Assembly (NCBI GenBank): GCA_963763205.1 | Contig: CAVXNQ010000018.1 | Span: forward strand, 62,001 to 126,000 | DNA from: DDH964 sp963763205 | GTDB taxonomy: Bacteria > Desulfobacterota > Desulfuromonadia > Desulfuromonadales > DDH964 | Direction of reading: 5' to 3' | DNA length: 64,000 nt | In this document: piece after piece, positions 35,686-44,465 of the stretch | Numbering within the stretch: position 1 is the first letter of the stretch | Layout of the letters: each line of letters starts with the position of its first letter | Notes under the pieces: model-generated | What the model was told of the DNA's origin: nothing | The model's database searches: none | The model's input: the letters and a program-made list of their open reading frames with translations, nothing else | Position numbers and translations under genes: made by a program

Positions 35686-37041
35686 ATGGACCTGAATCCG
35701 CACATCCGTCGCTGCCGGCAGATTCTCGGCGTCCTGCCGCGGCTGGGGGTCTGCCTGCTGCTGGCGGGCTGCATGGCCGCGGCTCCCGGCATCGCCGACC
35801 TGCAGACCTACCCGCAACGGGCGCGCGCCTACCTGCGGCCGGCCGCTGGCGGGGGGGCGCTGGTTGCGGCAGCGGAGCAGGACGCCCTCGCCGCCGATTA
35901 TCTCTGCCGCTTTTTCGAACCGTGGGACCGGTCGGCCGCCAGTCTCGATGCCGCCTGGGCCTTCTGGGGGGTGAGCGACTATCGTCCCGACGAAGGGTAC
36001 AGTGAAAACCTCCTCCCCTGGCCCCTGGCGGACTGGGAGGCGCTGGTCGCCGCGCAGCGAATCAGTGCCTACCCGTCCCTGGCGCGGCCGGCGATCACCG
36101 TGCGCAACGTCGATTTGCGGGTCTTTCCGACCCGACGCCCCTTCTTTCGTAATCCGGCCCGGCCCGGCGAAGGCTTCCCCTTCGACTATTTCCAGAATTC
36201 GGCGCTCTGGGCCGGAACCCCGCTGCTGGTCACCCATCGCTCCGCCGACGGCGCCTGGTACCTGGTCGAAGCCGGCCTGACCCACGGCTGGCTGCCGGCC
36301 GATGCCCTGGCCTGGGCGGACGAGGCGTTTCGCAGCAGCTACCGCCGTGGCGCGTTCGCTGCCCTGCTCGCCGACGGGGTCACGCTCTGCGACCAGAACG
36401 GCGGGTTTCTCGCCGAGGGGCGCCTTGGGGCCCTCTTTCCCCTGGCCGGCCAGGTCGACGAGCGCCTGCGCCTGCTGGTGCCGGTGCGGGACGCCGACGG
36501 CCGAGCGACCGTGCGGACCGCGACCCTTCCGCTGACGGGGGCGGCTCCGTTCCCGCTGCCGCTGCAGGCGCAGCTGTTGGCCGATCTCGCCGACGGCCTG
36601 CTCGGCCAGCCCTACGGCTGGGGCGGACTCTACGGGGATCGCGACTGCAGCGCCACCCTCCACGACCTTTTCACCCCCTTCGGGCTTTGGCTGCCGCGCA
36701 ACTCGCAGCAGCAGGCCGAGGAGGCCGGGCGCTTCGTCGACCTCGCCGGCCTGCCACCGGCGCAGAAACGCAGCCGTCTGCTGGCGGAGGGTGTTCCCTT
36801 CTACACGCTGCTCAGCTTCCCCGGTCACATCGGGCTCTATCTCGGGCCCGACCCGGAAAGCGGCGAGCCGCTTTTGCTGCACAACCTCTGGGGGGTGCGG
36901 ACCGTTGCCTGGAACGGCCGGGAAGGCCGGGCGCTGGTCGGCCGCCTCGCCATCACCGGACTGCACCCCGGGGAAGAGCGCGGCGATGTCGCGGACGATA
37001 CCTTTTACCGGCGGCTGCGCGGATTCACTCTCCTGCCCTGA
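35686..37041 (+). CDS. NlpC/P60 family peptidoglycan hydrolase lipoprotein with SH3 domains
   Basis: The 451-aa protein has a lipoprotein signal (LLLAGC, Cys29). SH3b-type domains follow in the middle (NVDLRVFPTRRPFF; LVEAGLTHGWLPADALAW). The C-terminal NlpC/P60 peptidase carries catalytic Cys321 in GDRDCSATLHDLF and His in FPGHIGLYLG, with a further His in LLLHNLWGV. It likely cuts stem-peptide bonds in the periplasm. It starts 31 nt after the CvfB-like gene. Confidence 0.9.
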   Translation: MDLNPHIRRCRQILGVLPRLGVCLLLAGCMAAAPGIADLQTYPQRARAYLRPAAGGGALVAAAEQDALAADYLCRFFEPWDRSAASLDAAWAFWGVSDYRPDEGYSENLLPWPLADWEALVAAQRISAYPSLARPAITVRNVDLRVFPTRRPFFRNPARPGEGFPFDYFQNSALWAGTPLLVTHRSADGAWYLVEAGLTHGWLPADALAWADEAFRSSYRRGAFAALLADGVTLCDQNGGFLAEGRLGALFPLAGQVDERLRLLVPVRDADGRATVRTATLPLTGAAPFPLPLQAQLLADLADGLLGQPYGWGGLYGDRDCSATLHDLFTPFGLWLPRNSQQQAEEAGRFVDLAGLPPAQKRSRLLAEGVPFYTLLSFPGHIGLYLGPDPESGEPLLLHNLWGVRTVAWNGREGRALVGRLAITGLHPGEERGDVADDTFYRRLRGFTLLP

Positions 37042-37103
37042 CCGGCAGGGGGCTGAGGGGCGCCGCCGCGACGGACTCCGATTTCACGGAAAGGATGGTA
37101 ACG

Positions 37104-38378
37104 ATGCGAAAAAAACTTGGCGATCTGCTGCTCAAGGAAGGGGTGATCAGCAATGCCCAGCTGGAAGAGGCCCTCAAATGCCAGGTCATCTTCGGCGGCA
37201 AGCTCGGCACCAATCTCATCGAGATGGGGGCGGCGAGCGAACAGGACGTTGCGCGGGCGCTGAGCCGGATATTCGGGGTGCCGGCGGCCGCGTCGGAGGA
37301 ATTGCTGCAGGTCTCGCCCGAGGCGGTGGAGGCTCTGCCCAAGGAACTGGCGGAGAAGTACGGGGTGGTGCCGGTGCGCCTGAACCGCCGCCGGCTCTCC
37401 CTGGTGATGACCAATCCCGCCGACCTGAAGATTATCGACGAGATCGCCTTTCGCACCGGCTGCATCATCCAGCCGCTGGTCGCCGCGGAATTGAGCATCG
37501 TGCTCGCCCTGGAGAAGGCCTACGGCATCCCCCGCAGCCGGCGCTACATCAACATCGCGCCGTCCCGCCCCCGCGCCGCCGCCAAGCCGACCTCCCCGCC
37601 GGCACCGGTCCCAGTCCAGGAGCCGGTGCTGGACCTGGATATCCAGGGCTTCGATACCTTGGATAATGGAGCCGATTACGAACTGACCGAACCGGACATG
37701 CCCGTCCCGGAAGCGCCGCCGATCAGGCAACCTCCGGTGGTGCCGCAGCCGGTCGCGCTGGCACCGGTTCGATCTGCTCCGATTCCGCCCGCCCCGGTTC
37801 CGCCGCAACCGGCAGCCCCCGCCCCGCAAGCGCCGTCCTGGGTGATCCCGCCACCAGCGCCCCCGACTCCAACCCCGGCCCCGGAGGCCGAGGAGGTGCC
37901 CACCAGTGTCGCCGAGCAGCTGATCGCGGCGCGCAGCCGCGATGACATCCTCGATACCTTGGCCGCCTGCCTGAGCCGGAGGTTCTACCATGCGGCCGTC
38001 TTCCTGGTGCGCGGCGAAACCGCCCTGGGCTGGAAATGCACCGTGGAGGGGAAGCCGGTGGCCGGCTTCGAGCGGGTTCAGATCTCTTTCGACGAACCGT
38101 CGGTCCTCAAGACCGTGGCCGAATCCCGCGGTTTTCACCTCGGCCCCATGCCGCGCACCCCCTTCAACTCGATGCTCCTTCAGGACCTGGGCGGGCGGGT
38201 GCCGGAAAAGGCGCTCTTGGTCCCGCTGCTGATGGTGGGCCGGGTGGTGGCGATTCTCTACGTCGACGCTCCCGGCATCGATCTCGGCCGGTACCTGATC
38301 CAGTTGCAGAAACTGACCGCCAAGGCGGCGATGGCCTTCGAAATCCTCGTGCTGCAGAACAAGATCATCAGCCTCTGA
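37104..38378 (+). CDS. MshEN-domain protein with proline-rich linker and GAF-like C-terminus
   Basis: Residues 1 to about 150 match the N-terminal domain of type II/IV secretion ATPases (MshEN, GspE_N): LGDLLLKEGVISNAQLEEAL, KLGTNLIEMGAASEQDVARAL and YGVVPVRLNRRRLSLVMTNP. MshEN domains often bind cyclic di-GMP. Residues 150-275 are rich in Pro and Ala. The C-terminal 145 residues look GAF-like (ALLVPLLMVGRVVAILYVDA). No ATPase domain is present. A similar C-terminus occurs in the DUF4388 protein at 57477. I chose ATG 37104 because AAGGA then has proper spacing. Confidence 0.82.
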   Translation: MRKKLGDLLLKEGVISNAQLEEALKCQVIFGGKLGTNLIEMGAASEQDVARALSRIFGVPAAASEELLQVSPEAVEALPKELAEKYGVVPVRLNRRRLSLVMTNPADLKIIDEIAFRTGCIIQPLVAAELSIVLALEKAYGIPRSRRYINIAPSRPRAAAKPTSPPAPVPVQEPVLDLDIQGFDTLDNGADYELTEPDMPVPEAPPIRQPPVVPQPVALAPVRSAPIPPAPVPPQPAAPAPQAPSWVIPPPAPPTPTPAPEAEEVPTSVAEQLIAARSRDDILDTLAACLSRRFYHAAVFLVRGETALGWKCTVEGKPVAGFERVQISFDEPSVLKTVAESRGFHLGPMPRTPFNSMLLQDLGGRVPEKALLVPLLMVGRVVAILYVDAPGIDLGRYLIQLQKLTAKAAMAFEILVLQNKIISL

Positions 38379-38830
38379 TGGAGATCTGGGTCGATGCCGA
38401 TGCCTGTCCCCGGCCGATCAAGGAGATCCTCTTCCGCGCCGCCGAGCGCTGCCGGCTGCCGCTGATCCTGGTCGCCAACCAGCCGCTGCGCACCCCGCCG
38501 TCCCCCTATATCCGCTCCGTGCGGGTCGGTTCCGGGCTCGACGAGGCGGACCGCGAGATCGTCCGCCGGGTGGCGCCCGGCGACCTGGTGGTGACCGCCG
38601 ACATCCCCCTCGCCGCGGCGGTCATCGACCGGGGCGGCGTGGTCCTCGACCCCCGCGGCGAGCTGTTGACAGCGGACAACATCCGCGAGCGGCTGACGGT
38701 GCGCAACCTCCTCGACGAAATGCGCGGCAGCGGCTTCGAGGGAGGCGGCCCGCCGGCCCTCGGGCCGAAGGACCGCCAGGCCTTCGCCAACCGCCTCGAT
38801 TCCCTCCTCGCCCGCCACCGCCCCGGCTGA
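38378..38830 (+). CDS. DUF188 family protein (YaiI/YqxD-like)
   Basis: The 150-aa protein starts MEIWVDADACPRPIKE, has GLDEADREIV, GDLVVTADIPLAA and a C-terminal GPKDRQAFANRLD, all typical of the UPF0178 family. These have a PIN-like fold; the substrate is unknown. Its ATG overlaps the stop of the preceding gene (TGATG), so it is translationally coupled. Confidence 0.92.
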   Translation: MEIWVDADACPRPIKEILFRAAERCRLPLILVANQPLRTPPSPYIRSVRVGSGLDEADREIVRRVAPGDLVVTADIPLAAAVIDRGGVVLDPRGELLTADNIRERLTVRNLLDEMRGSGFEGGGPPALGPKDRQAFANRLDSLLARHRPG

Positions 38831-38857
38831 AATTTAACACCTGCAAAACTTAAGGGC

Positions 38858-38987
38858 GTCTCTCACCCGCTCCTTGCAGTCGCTTGAGGACACGGAGGAC
38901 ACAGAGGGAAAGGTCCAAGCGCATTAGCCTTGGTTATCCTCTGTGTTCTCTGTGGTCTCAAGTGAGCGGAGTGAACGGGTGTGAGAC
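38858..38987. repeat. Imperfect inverted-repeat element, CTCACCCG ends and CTCTGTG core
   Basis: The left arm (CTCACCCGCTCC, then CGCTTGAG) pairs with the right arm (CTCAAGTGAGCGGAG, then CGGGTGTGAG). ACACGGAGGACACAGAGG faces CCTCTGTGTTCTCTGTGG in the core. It is closely related to 55911-56042. It lies between convergent genes. Confidence 0.75.
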
Positions 38988-39007
38988 ACCTTTTCTTTTT
39001 CTGCCGG

Positions 39008-39829
39008 TCAGTCGAGAAACAGGTCGGGGAGGAGCTGGTGCCCCGGGGCGACGGCGTAGCGCTCCAGGTCGGTAATGCCGGCGGCGGCGAGGACCTCGTC
39101 GTCGATGAAGAAGTGGCCGCTGCACGCGCGGCTGGCGCGGGTGAGGATGTGGTGGGCGGCATCGGCGATGATCTGCGGGGTGCGGCACTGCTCCGGCCGC
39201 ACCCGGCCGCCTAACATCGCCAGGGCGGCGGTGGCGATCACCGTGCGCGGCCAGAGGGCGTTGACGGCGATGCCGGCCGCTTGCAGCTCCGCGGCCAGGC
39301 CGAGGACACACAGGCTCATGCCGACCTTGCTGAGGGTGTAGGCGAGGTGGTCCTGGAACCAGCGGGGGTTGAGGGTCGGCGGCGGGCAGAGGGTGAGGAT
39401 GTGCGGGTTGGCCGCGCGCCGCAGGTGCGGCAGGCAGGCCTGGCTGCAGAGGAAGGTGCCGCGGACATTGACCTGGTGCATCAGGTCGAAGCGCTTGACC
39501 GGGGTTGCCTCGGTGCCGGCGAGAAAGATGGCGCTGGCGTTGTTAACCAGGATGTCGATGCCGCCGAAATGGTCCACCGCCGCTGCCACCGCCGCGGCGA
39601 TCTGCTGCTCGTCGCGGATGTCGACCTGCAGCGGCAGCGCCCGGCCGCCGGCCGCCTCGATCTCCTGGGCCGCCGTAAAGATCGTTCCCGGGAGCTTGTC
39701 CCGCGAGCGCACGCTCTTGGCGGCGACGACGACGTTGGCGCCGTCGGCCGCGGCGCGCAGGGCGATCGCCTTGCCGATGCCGCGGCTGGCGCCGGTGATG
39801 AACAGGGTCTTGCCCGAAAGGCCGGTCAT
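39008..39829 (-). CDS. Short-chain dehydrogenase/reductase (HSDL2-like)
   Basis: The 273-aa NAD(P)-dependent oxidoreductase has the TGxxxGIG motif (FITGASRGIGKAIAL), NNAS (ILVNNASAI) and the active-site Tyr/Lys in YTLSKVGMS, with a long C-terminal extension (GHFFIDDEVLAAAG). The extension and the LTLCPPPTLNPRWF phrase match the HSDL2-like subgroup. Start ATG 39829 with GGGAGGA upstream; a TTG at 39838 is in frame. Substrate unknown, possibly acyl or steroid-like. Confidence 0.87.
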   Translation of the reverse strand: MTGLSGKTLFITGASRGIGKAIALRAAADGANVVVAAKSVRSRDKLPGTIFTAAQEIEAAGGRALPLQVDIRDEQQIAAAVAAAVDHFGGIDILVNNASAIFLAGTEATPVKRFDLMHQVNVRGTFLCSQACLPHLRRAANPHILTLCPPPTLNPRWFQDHLAYTLSKVGMSLCVLGLAAELQAAGIAVNALWPRTVIATAALAMLGGRVRPEQCRTPQIIADAAHHILTRASRACSGHFFIDDEVLAAAGITDLERYAVAPGHQLLPDLFLD

Positions 39830-39919
39830 GTCTGCCAATCCTCCCCGGTAGTCCGGTCGTGGGGGGCCAGGGGGCCTCCGCCGAAGCGATGGTCGAGCCG
39901 ATTGCCCGGGAACTCCCGA

Positions 39920-42895
39920 TCAGTCATCGACACTCCTTCCCGCGGCGGCCGGCATTCGGTCCAGGGCCTCCCGGACCTTGGCCAGGAGCACCTGCGGCGC
40001 CATCGGTTTCTGGATGAATTCCTGGGTCGGATCGAGGGCCTGCTGCCGCTGGATAACGTCGGCGGCATAACCGCTGGTGAAGAGGACCTTGAGGTCCGGA
40101 CGGAGTTTGCGGATCGCCTCGAAGACCTCCTTGCCGTTCCGTTTCGGCATTACCAGGTCGAGGATCACCAGGTCCACCCGGTCCTGCTCTTCCCGGAAGC
40201 GCGCCAGGGCCTCGTCGCCGTCGGCGGCGCTGATGACAGTGTATCCGAACTGGCGCAGGGTCTGCTCCGCCAGGCTCCTGACGAGGGCATCATCGTCCGC
40301 GACCAGGATCACCTCGTTGCCACCCCGGACCCCGGTTTCAGCTCGCGCGGGGAGGGCCTGGCTGGCGGCCTCTTCAGGCGCCAGCGGGAGGTAGATGGAG
40401 AGAGTCGTTCCCCGTTCCGGAGTACTGGCGACGGTGATATAGCCGTGGTGCTGTTTGACCATGCCGTAGACCATGGACAGCCCGAGGCCTGTTCCCTGTC
40501 CCAGTCCCTTGGTGGTGAAGAACGGCTCGAAGACCTGCTGCCGGGTCGCCTCGTCCATCCCCGACCCGGTATCGGCACACGTGACCAGCGCGTAGGCTCC
40601 CGGCTGACCGAAACCGTGGCTGCCGACAAAATCGGCATCGATTTCCAGGGACCGGGTGGCGATCGTCACCGCGCCCCCCCCGGGCATGGCATCGCGGGCA
40701 TTGGTTGCCAGGTTCACCAGGACCTGGTCGAACTGGCCGCGGTCGATGACGGCGATCAGCGGCCTCTCCCCCAGGACGGTCTGGAGTTCGATGTCCGCGC
40801 CGATGACCCGTCGCAGAAACTCGTCCATGCTGCGGATCGCCTGATTCAGGTCGACAGGCTGCAGGGCGATGGTCTGCTTGCGGCTGAAGGCGAGCAGACT
40901 GCGGGTCAGTTCAGCGGCGCGGTTGGCGGCGGCGAGGGTCTGGTGGAGGTTGACGCGCAGCGGATCATCGCCGGCCATTTTCATGTCGAGCAGGGTCGTG
41001 TAGCCGATGATGGCGGTAAGGATGTTGTTGAAATCGTGAGCGATCCCTCCGGCCAGTTGGCCGACGGCCTCCATCTTCTGGGCCTGGCGGAGCTGGTCTT
41101 CCAGCTGCCGGCGCGCCGTGATGTCTTCCTTGATCGCGATGTAATGGCTGATCTCTCCCTGCGCTGACTTCACCGGCGCGATGGTCGCGTGTTCCCAGAA
41201 GAGCTCGCCGTTCTTCTTGCGGTTGCGGAATGTCCCCTCCCAGATTCGGCCGGCGCCGATGGTGGACCACAGCTGCCGGTATTCCTCGTCCGAGGTGTAT
41301 CCCGATTTCATGATGCGGGGGGTATGGCCCCGGGCCTCCTCGGGCGTGTAGCCGGTGAGCTGGGTGAATTTGGGATTGACGTATTCGATAACTCCCTGCG
41401 CATCGGTGATGAGGATGGAGACCGGGCTTTGCTCGATAGCGGAGTGAAGCTTGGCGAGTTCGGCTTCGGTGTGCTTGCGGGCGGTGATGTCCTGGGCGGT
41501 GCCGCGCAGTCCGGTGATCCGGCCGTCGGCAGCGCGCTTGGCTTCACCCCGGGCCAGGACCCACTGCCGCGCGGTGTCGGGAGTGTTCACCTCCAGTTCC
41601 AGTTCGTAGGGCGTGCCGTGCTGCAAGGCACGGGTGACCGCCGCATCGAGTCGGTGTGCGCTCTCTGGGGTGTATGCCTGGAGGTGTTCCAGGTAGTTGG
41701 GAGTGGGGCGGCTGGGGTCAAGATGGTAGAGACGGTAATACTCGTCCGACCAGATAATGCTGTCGGTGTCGGCATCCCAGTCCCAGCTGCCGATGTGGGC
41801 CAGACGCTGCGCTTCCCGCAGCGCCGCCTCGGCCCGCCGGAGTTCAGTGATGTCCGCGAGGGCGAAGATCACCTGCTCGACCCTCCCGGCCGCGTCGCAA
41901 AGCGGTGCCGCGTTGATCGCCAGGGAGACCCGTCGGCCGTCTCCTCGCTCGATGACGAGCCGGGCGTCATCGAGCGGCTGACCGGTCTCCAGGACCCGGC
42001 GAAAGGGGAGGTCGGCATCGGCAACCAGGCGGCCCGCTTCGTCGCTGATCCGCCATCCGGGATCGTTGTAGGTTCGCTCCCGCAGCTCTTCCCGGCGCCG
42101 GCCAAGTATCGCCTCGGCCCTGGCGTTGGTGAAGGTAATGCGGCCACCGCGCTCGACGATGAGGATGCCGGCAGGACTGGCGTCGAGAATCCGGGTCAGC
42201 AGCGCCTCGCGGTCCCGGGCCGCCGCCTCTCGCTCCGCCAGGGTTGCGAGGCCGGCCAGCAACCGGTCGACCTTGCGGGCGACCGGCGGCGGGTGGAAGA
42301 AATCGTCCGTGGCGACGAAGTAGGGGTTGCGGCAGATTCTCCCGCCGTGAATGACCCGCGGATGGGTGCGGAGGATGCCGAGGATCGCTGCGGGCGCGAA
42401 GCGCCGGCGGTTGTACTGGCTGATCGCGACGATGTCCTGGTGGGCGAAGAAATCGGTGAGCTTCGCGGCGAATTCGAGGAGCCGCTCGCCGCCGCGATCT
42501 TTCCCCAGCGCCCAGGTCATCTCCCCCGTCAGCCGCAGAGCGGCAAATCCCGCCGCCTTGGCAGCGGCGACGGTTTCGGCGAGAAAGCTGGTCATCCGCT
42601 CGGGGTCGCCGTCGCGCAGGAAGGTCTGCTGTGCAGTGAGAATGGCCAGGGCGCCGGACTCCATGGCCCTCCGGGTATCGATGCCCGCACCCTGCAGGGC
42701 GGCGACGATCGTGGCCGGGGAATTTTCGTCGGCGATGTAGACGCAGCGTTCGCCCCGTTCCAGGCCGAGGCGCAGGAACGGGATGACGGCGGCGAATTGC
42801 TCTTCGGGGGTTTCGTGGATCAGGCAGAGATGATCGTGGCGGCCCACCTCTGCGAGGGCGTCAAGAAACGGACTCGGGCCGGAGGGAGCGGTCAT
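39920..42895 (-). CDS. Hybrid histidine kinase with N-terminal MEDS domain and PAS domains
   Basis: The 991-aa protein is cytoplasmic. A MEDS (DcmR sensory) domain occupies about residues 1-200 (HDHLCLIHETPEEQFAAVIPF; ERGERCVYIADEN). Three PAS/PAC domains follow (about 230-600). HisKA carries the H-box GGIAHDFNNILTAI, and HATPase has NLATNARDAMPGGG, DTGSGM and GTGLGLSMVYG. A C-terminal receiver has Asp in LVILDLVMPKRNG and Lys in FIQKPM. The MEDS domain is linked in some bacteria and archaea with sensing of one-carbon or hydrocarbon metabolites. Start ATG 42895 follows AGGAGG. Confidence 0.92.
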   Translation of the reverse strand: MTAPSGPSPFLDALAEVGRHDHLCLIHETPEEQFAAVIPFLRLGLERGERCVYIADENSPATIVAALQGAGIDTRRAMESGALAILTAQQTFLRDGDPERMTSFLAETVAAAKAAGFAALRLTGEMTWALGKDRGGERLLEFAAKLTDFFAHQDIVAISQYNRRRFAPAAILGILRTHPRVIHGGRICRNPYFVATDDFFHPPPVARKVDRLLAGLATLAEREAAARDREALLTRILDASPAGILIVERGGRITFTNARAEAILGRRREELRERTYNDPGWRISDEAGRLVADADLPFRRVLETGQPLDDARLVIERGDGRRVSLAINAAPLCDAAGRVEQVIFALADITELRRAEAALREAQRLAHIGSWDWDADTDSIIWSDEYYRLYHLDPSRPTPNYLEHLQAYTPESAHRLDAAVTRALQHGTPYELELEVNTPDTARQWVLARGEAKRAADGRITGLRGTAQDITARKHTEAELAKLHSAIEQSPVSILITDAQGVIEYVNPKFTQLTGYTPEEARGHTPRIMKSGYTSDEEYRQLWSTIGAGRIWEGTFRNRKKNGELFWEHATIAPVKSAQGEISHYIAIKEDITARRQLEDQLRQAQKMEAVGQLAGGIAHDFNNILTAIIGYTTLLDMKMAGDDPLRVNLHQTLAAANRAAELTRSLLAFSRKQTIALQPVDLNQAIRSMDEFLRRVIGADIELQTVLGERPLIAVIDRGQFDQVLVNLATNARDAMPGGGAVTIATRSLEIDADFVGSHGFGQPGAYALVTCADTGSGMDEATRQQVFEPFFTTKGLGQGTGLGLSMVYGMVKQHHGYITVASTPERGTTLSIYLPLAPEEAASQALPARAETGVRGGNEVILVADDDALVRSLAEQTLRQFGYTVISAADGDEALARFREEQDRVDLVILDLVMPKRNGKEVFEAIRKLRPDLKVLFTSGYAADVIQRQQALDPTQEFIQKPMAPQVLLAKVREALDRMPAAAGRSVDD

Positions 42896-42968
42896 CGTGC
42901 GCGACCTCCTGGGCAGGATCGCCGCATCCCTGCGGGCGCCTGCGGGTCTTGCAGCCGGATCGGCCGCC

Positions 42969-42997
42969 TTGGAAGGAATCCGGGAAAAGAGTATTAA
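42969..42997 (+). promoter_or_regulatory. Possible promoter of guaC
   Basis: TTGGAA (42969-42974), 17-nt spacer, TATTAA (42992-42997). The leader would be about 110 nt. A second candidate -10 (TACACT near 43070) lacks a clear -35. Confidence 0.4.
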
Positions 42998-43112
42998 TTG
43001 TACCACCCCGCTGCCGGTTGGGACACCTCTTTCGCCGGCGCCTTCCGCCAATCAGTGTCCGGGCCTGCTACACTATCCGCAAAGAGCATCATCTCCGGAA
43101 AGGATGGCTGGC

Positions 43113-44150
43113 ATGCGTGTCGAAGCGGATCTCAAACTCGGTTTCAAAGACGTCCTGATCCGCCCCAAGCGCTCGACCCTGAAGAGCCGGGCCGAGGTCA
43201 ACCTGGAGCGGACCTTCACCTTTCTGCACAGCCGCCGGCAGTGGAGCGGGGTGCCGGTGATCGCCGCCAACATGGACACCGTGGGGACCTTCGCGGCCGC
43301 CGCGGTCCTCGCTCGTTTCGGGCTTTTGACCGCCGTCCACAAGCACTACCCGGTCAGCGCCTGGGATGAGTTCCTGGCCGGGAAGGAGGCCGACATCTAC
43401 CGGCGGGTGATGGCCAGCACCGGTACCGCTGACGCCGACTTCGCGCGGCTGCAGGAGGTTCTCGCCCGGCACCCGCAGCTCGAGTTCATCTGCATCGACG
43501 TCGCCAACGGCTACGCCGAAGCCTTCGTCGAATTCGTGCAGAAGGTGCGCGGCGCCTTTCCCGAGCAGACCATCGTCGCCGGCAACGTCGTCACCGGCGA
43601 GATGGTTGAGGAGCTCCTCCTCTCCGGCGCCGACATCGTCAAGGTCGGCATCGGTCCCGGCTCGGTCTGCACCACCCGCCTCAAGACCGGGGTCGGCTAC
43701 CCGCAGCTCTCGGCGGTCATCGAGTGTGCCGACGCCGCCCACGGCCTCGGTGGGCGGATCATCTCCGACGGCGGTTGCGGCTGTGCCGGCGACGTCGCCA
43801 AGGCCTTCGGCGGCGGCGCCGACTTCGTCATGCTCGGCGGGATGCTGGCCGGCCACGACGAGAGCGGCGGCCAGGTCATCGAGCGCGGCGGTCAGACCTT
43901 CAAACTCTTCTACGGCATGAGCAGCGCCACCGCCATGGACAAGCATGCCGGTGGCGTCGCCGAGTACCGTTCCTCGGAAGGCAAGACGGTGGAGGTTCCC
44001 TACCGCGGGCCGATCGAGGAGACGGTGCGGGACATCCTCGGCGGTTTGCGTTCGGCCTGCACCTACGTCGGCGCCGGCGCGCTGCGCGAGCTTTCCAAGC
44101 GCACCACCTTCATCCGCGTCCTGGAACAGGAGAATCGCAGTTTCTCCTGA
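43113..44150 (+). CDS. guaC: GMP reductase
   Basis: GuaC converts GMP to IMP with NADPH, linking guanine to adenine nucleotides. The 345-aa TIM barrel has IAANMDTVGTF, the catalytic loop GIGPGSVCTTR with Cys186, ISDGGCGCAGDVAKAFGGGA and FYGMSSATAMDKHAGG. There is no CBS domain, as distinct from IMP dehydrogenase. Start ATG 43113 has AAGGA 8 nt upstream. Confidence 0.93.
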   Translation: MRVEADLKLGFKDVLIRPKRSTLKSRAEVNLERTFTFLHSRRQWSGVPVIAANMDTVGTFAAAAVLARFGLLTAVHKHYPVSAWDEFLAGKEADIYRRVMASTGTADADFARLQEVLARHPQLEFICIDVANGYAEAFVEFVQKVRGAFPEQTIVAGNVVTGEMVEELLLSGADIVKVGIGPGSVCTTRLKTGVGYPQLSAVIECADAAHGLGGRIISDGGCGCAGDVAKAFGGGADFVMLGGMLAGHDESGGQVIERGGQTFKLFYGMSSATAMDKHAGGVAEYRSSEGKTVEVPYRGPIEETVRDILGGLRSACTYVGAGALRELSKRTTFIRVLEQENRSFS

Positions 44151-44465
44151 ACTCCCGGATCCGGGACCGGCCGGCCGCGACGGTGCCGCCGTTAAAAAAA
44201 ATGGACCGGCGGGACTTGATTACGGCGCATTTGGAGCGATCATTCTAAAGTGACCGCGCTTTTGGCGACGGATTCTTGATGGCGTCGCAAAAAGTCCGCC
44301 CTACGGCGTTACGGCGATTTTTCAGGACTTCGACCTGCCTGATGTAGGCCTTCGCCCCTGAAAAACCACCAGGCCTTGTCGGACGAAATTTTTGCTTAGC
44401 CATCCCCTGTGTTTTTGCGAAACCATCATTCTTGAATCTTTGATTTGCACCAACGGAGGCTGCAC
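44151..44465. other. 315-nt intergenic region with a MITE-like element, no gene seen
   Basis: It follows guaC and precedes the MshEN-AAA gene. The element at 44278-44404 takes 127 nt. I see no terminator with a clear T-run and no sure promoter. Confidence 0.45.
44278..44404. repeat. 127-nt imperfect inverted-repeat element with GATGGC ends
   Basis: The terminal arms GATGGCGTCGCAAAAAGTCC and GGACGAAATTTTTGCTTAG-plus-CCATC pair with few mismatches. Inside, TTTTTCAGG and CCTGAAAAA pair perfectly, with a GCCT/AGGC tip. The terminal arm resembles the outer arm at 12761. It has no coding capacity and looks like a non-autonomous repeat. Confidence 0.75.

Noticed and set aside
43606..43920. Ser/Pro-rich plus-strand frame inside guaC
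   Set aside because: Out-of-frame shadow of a well-supported gene.
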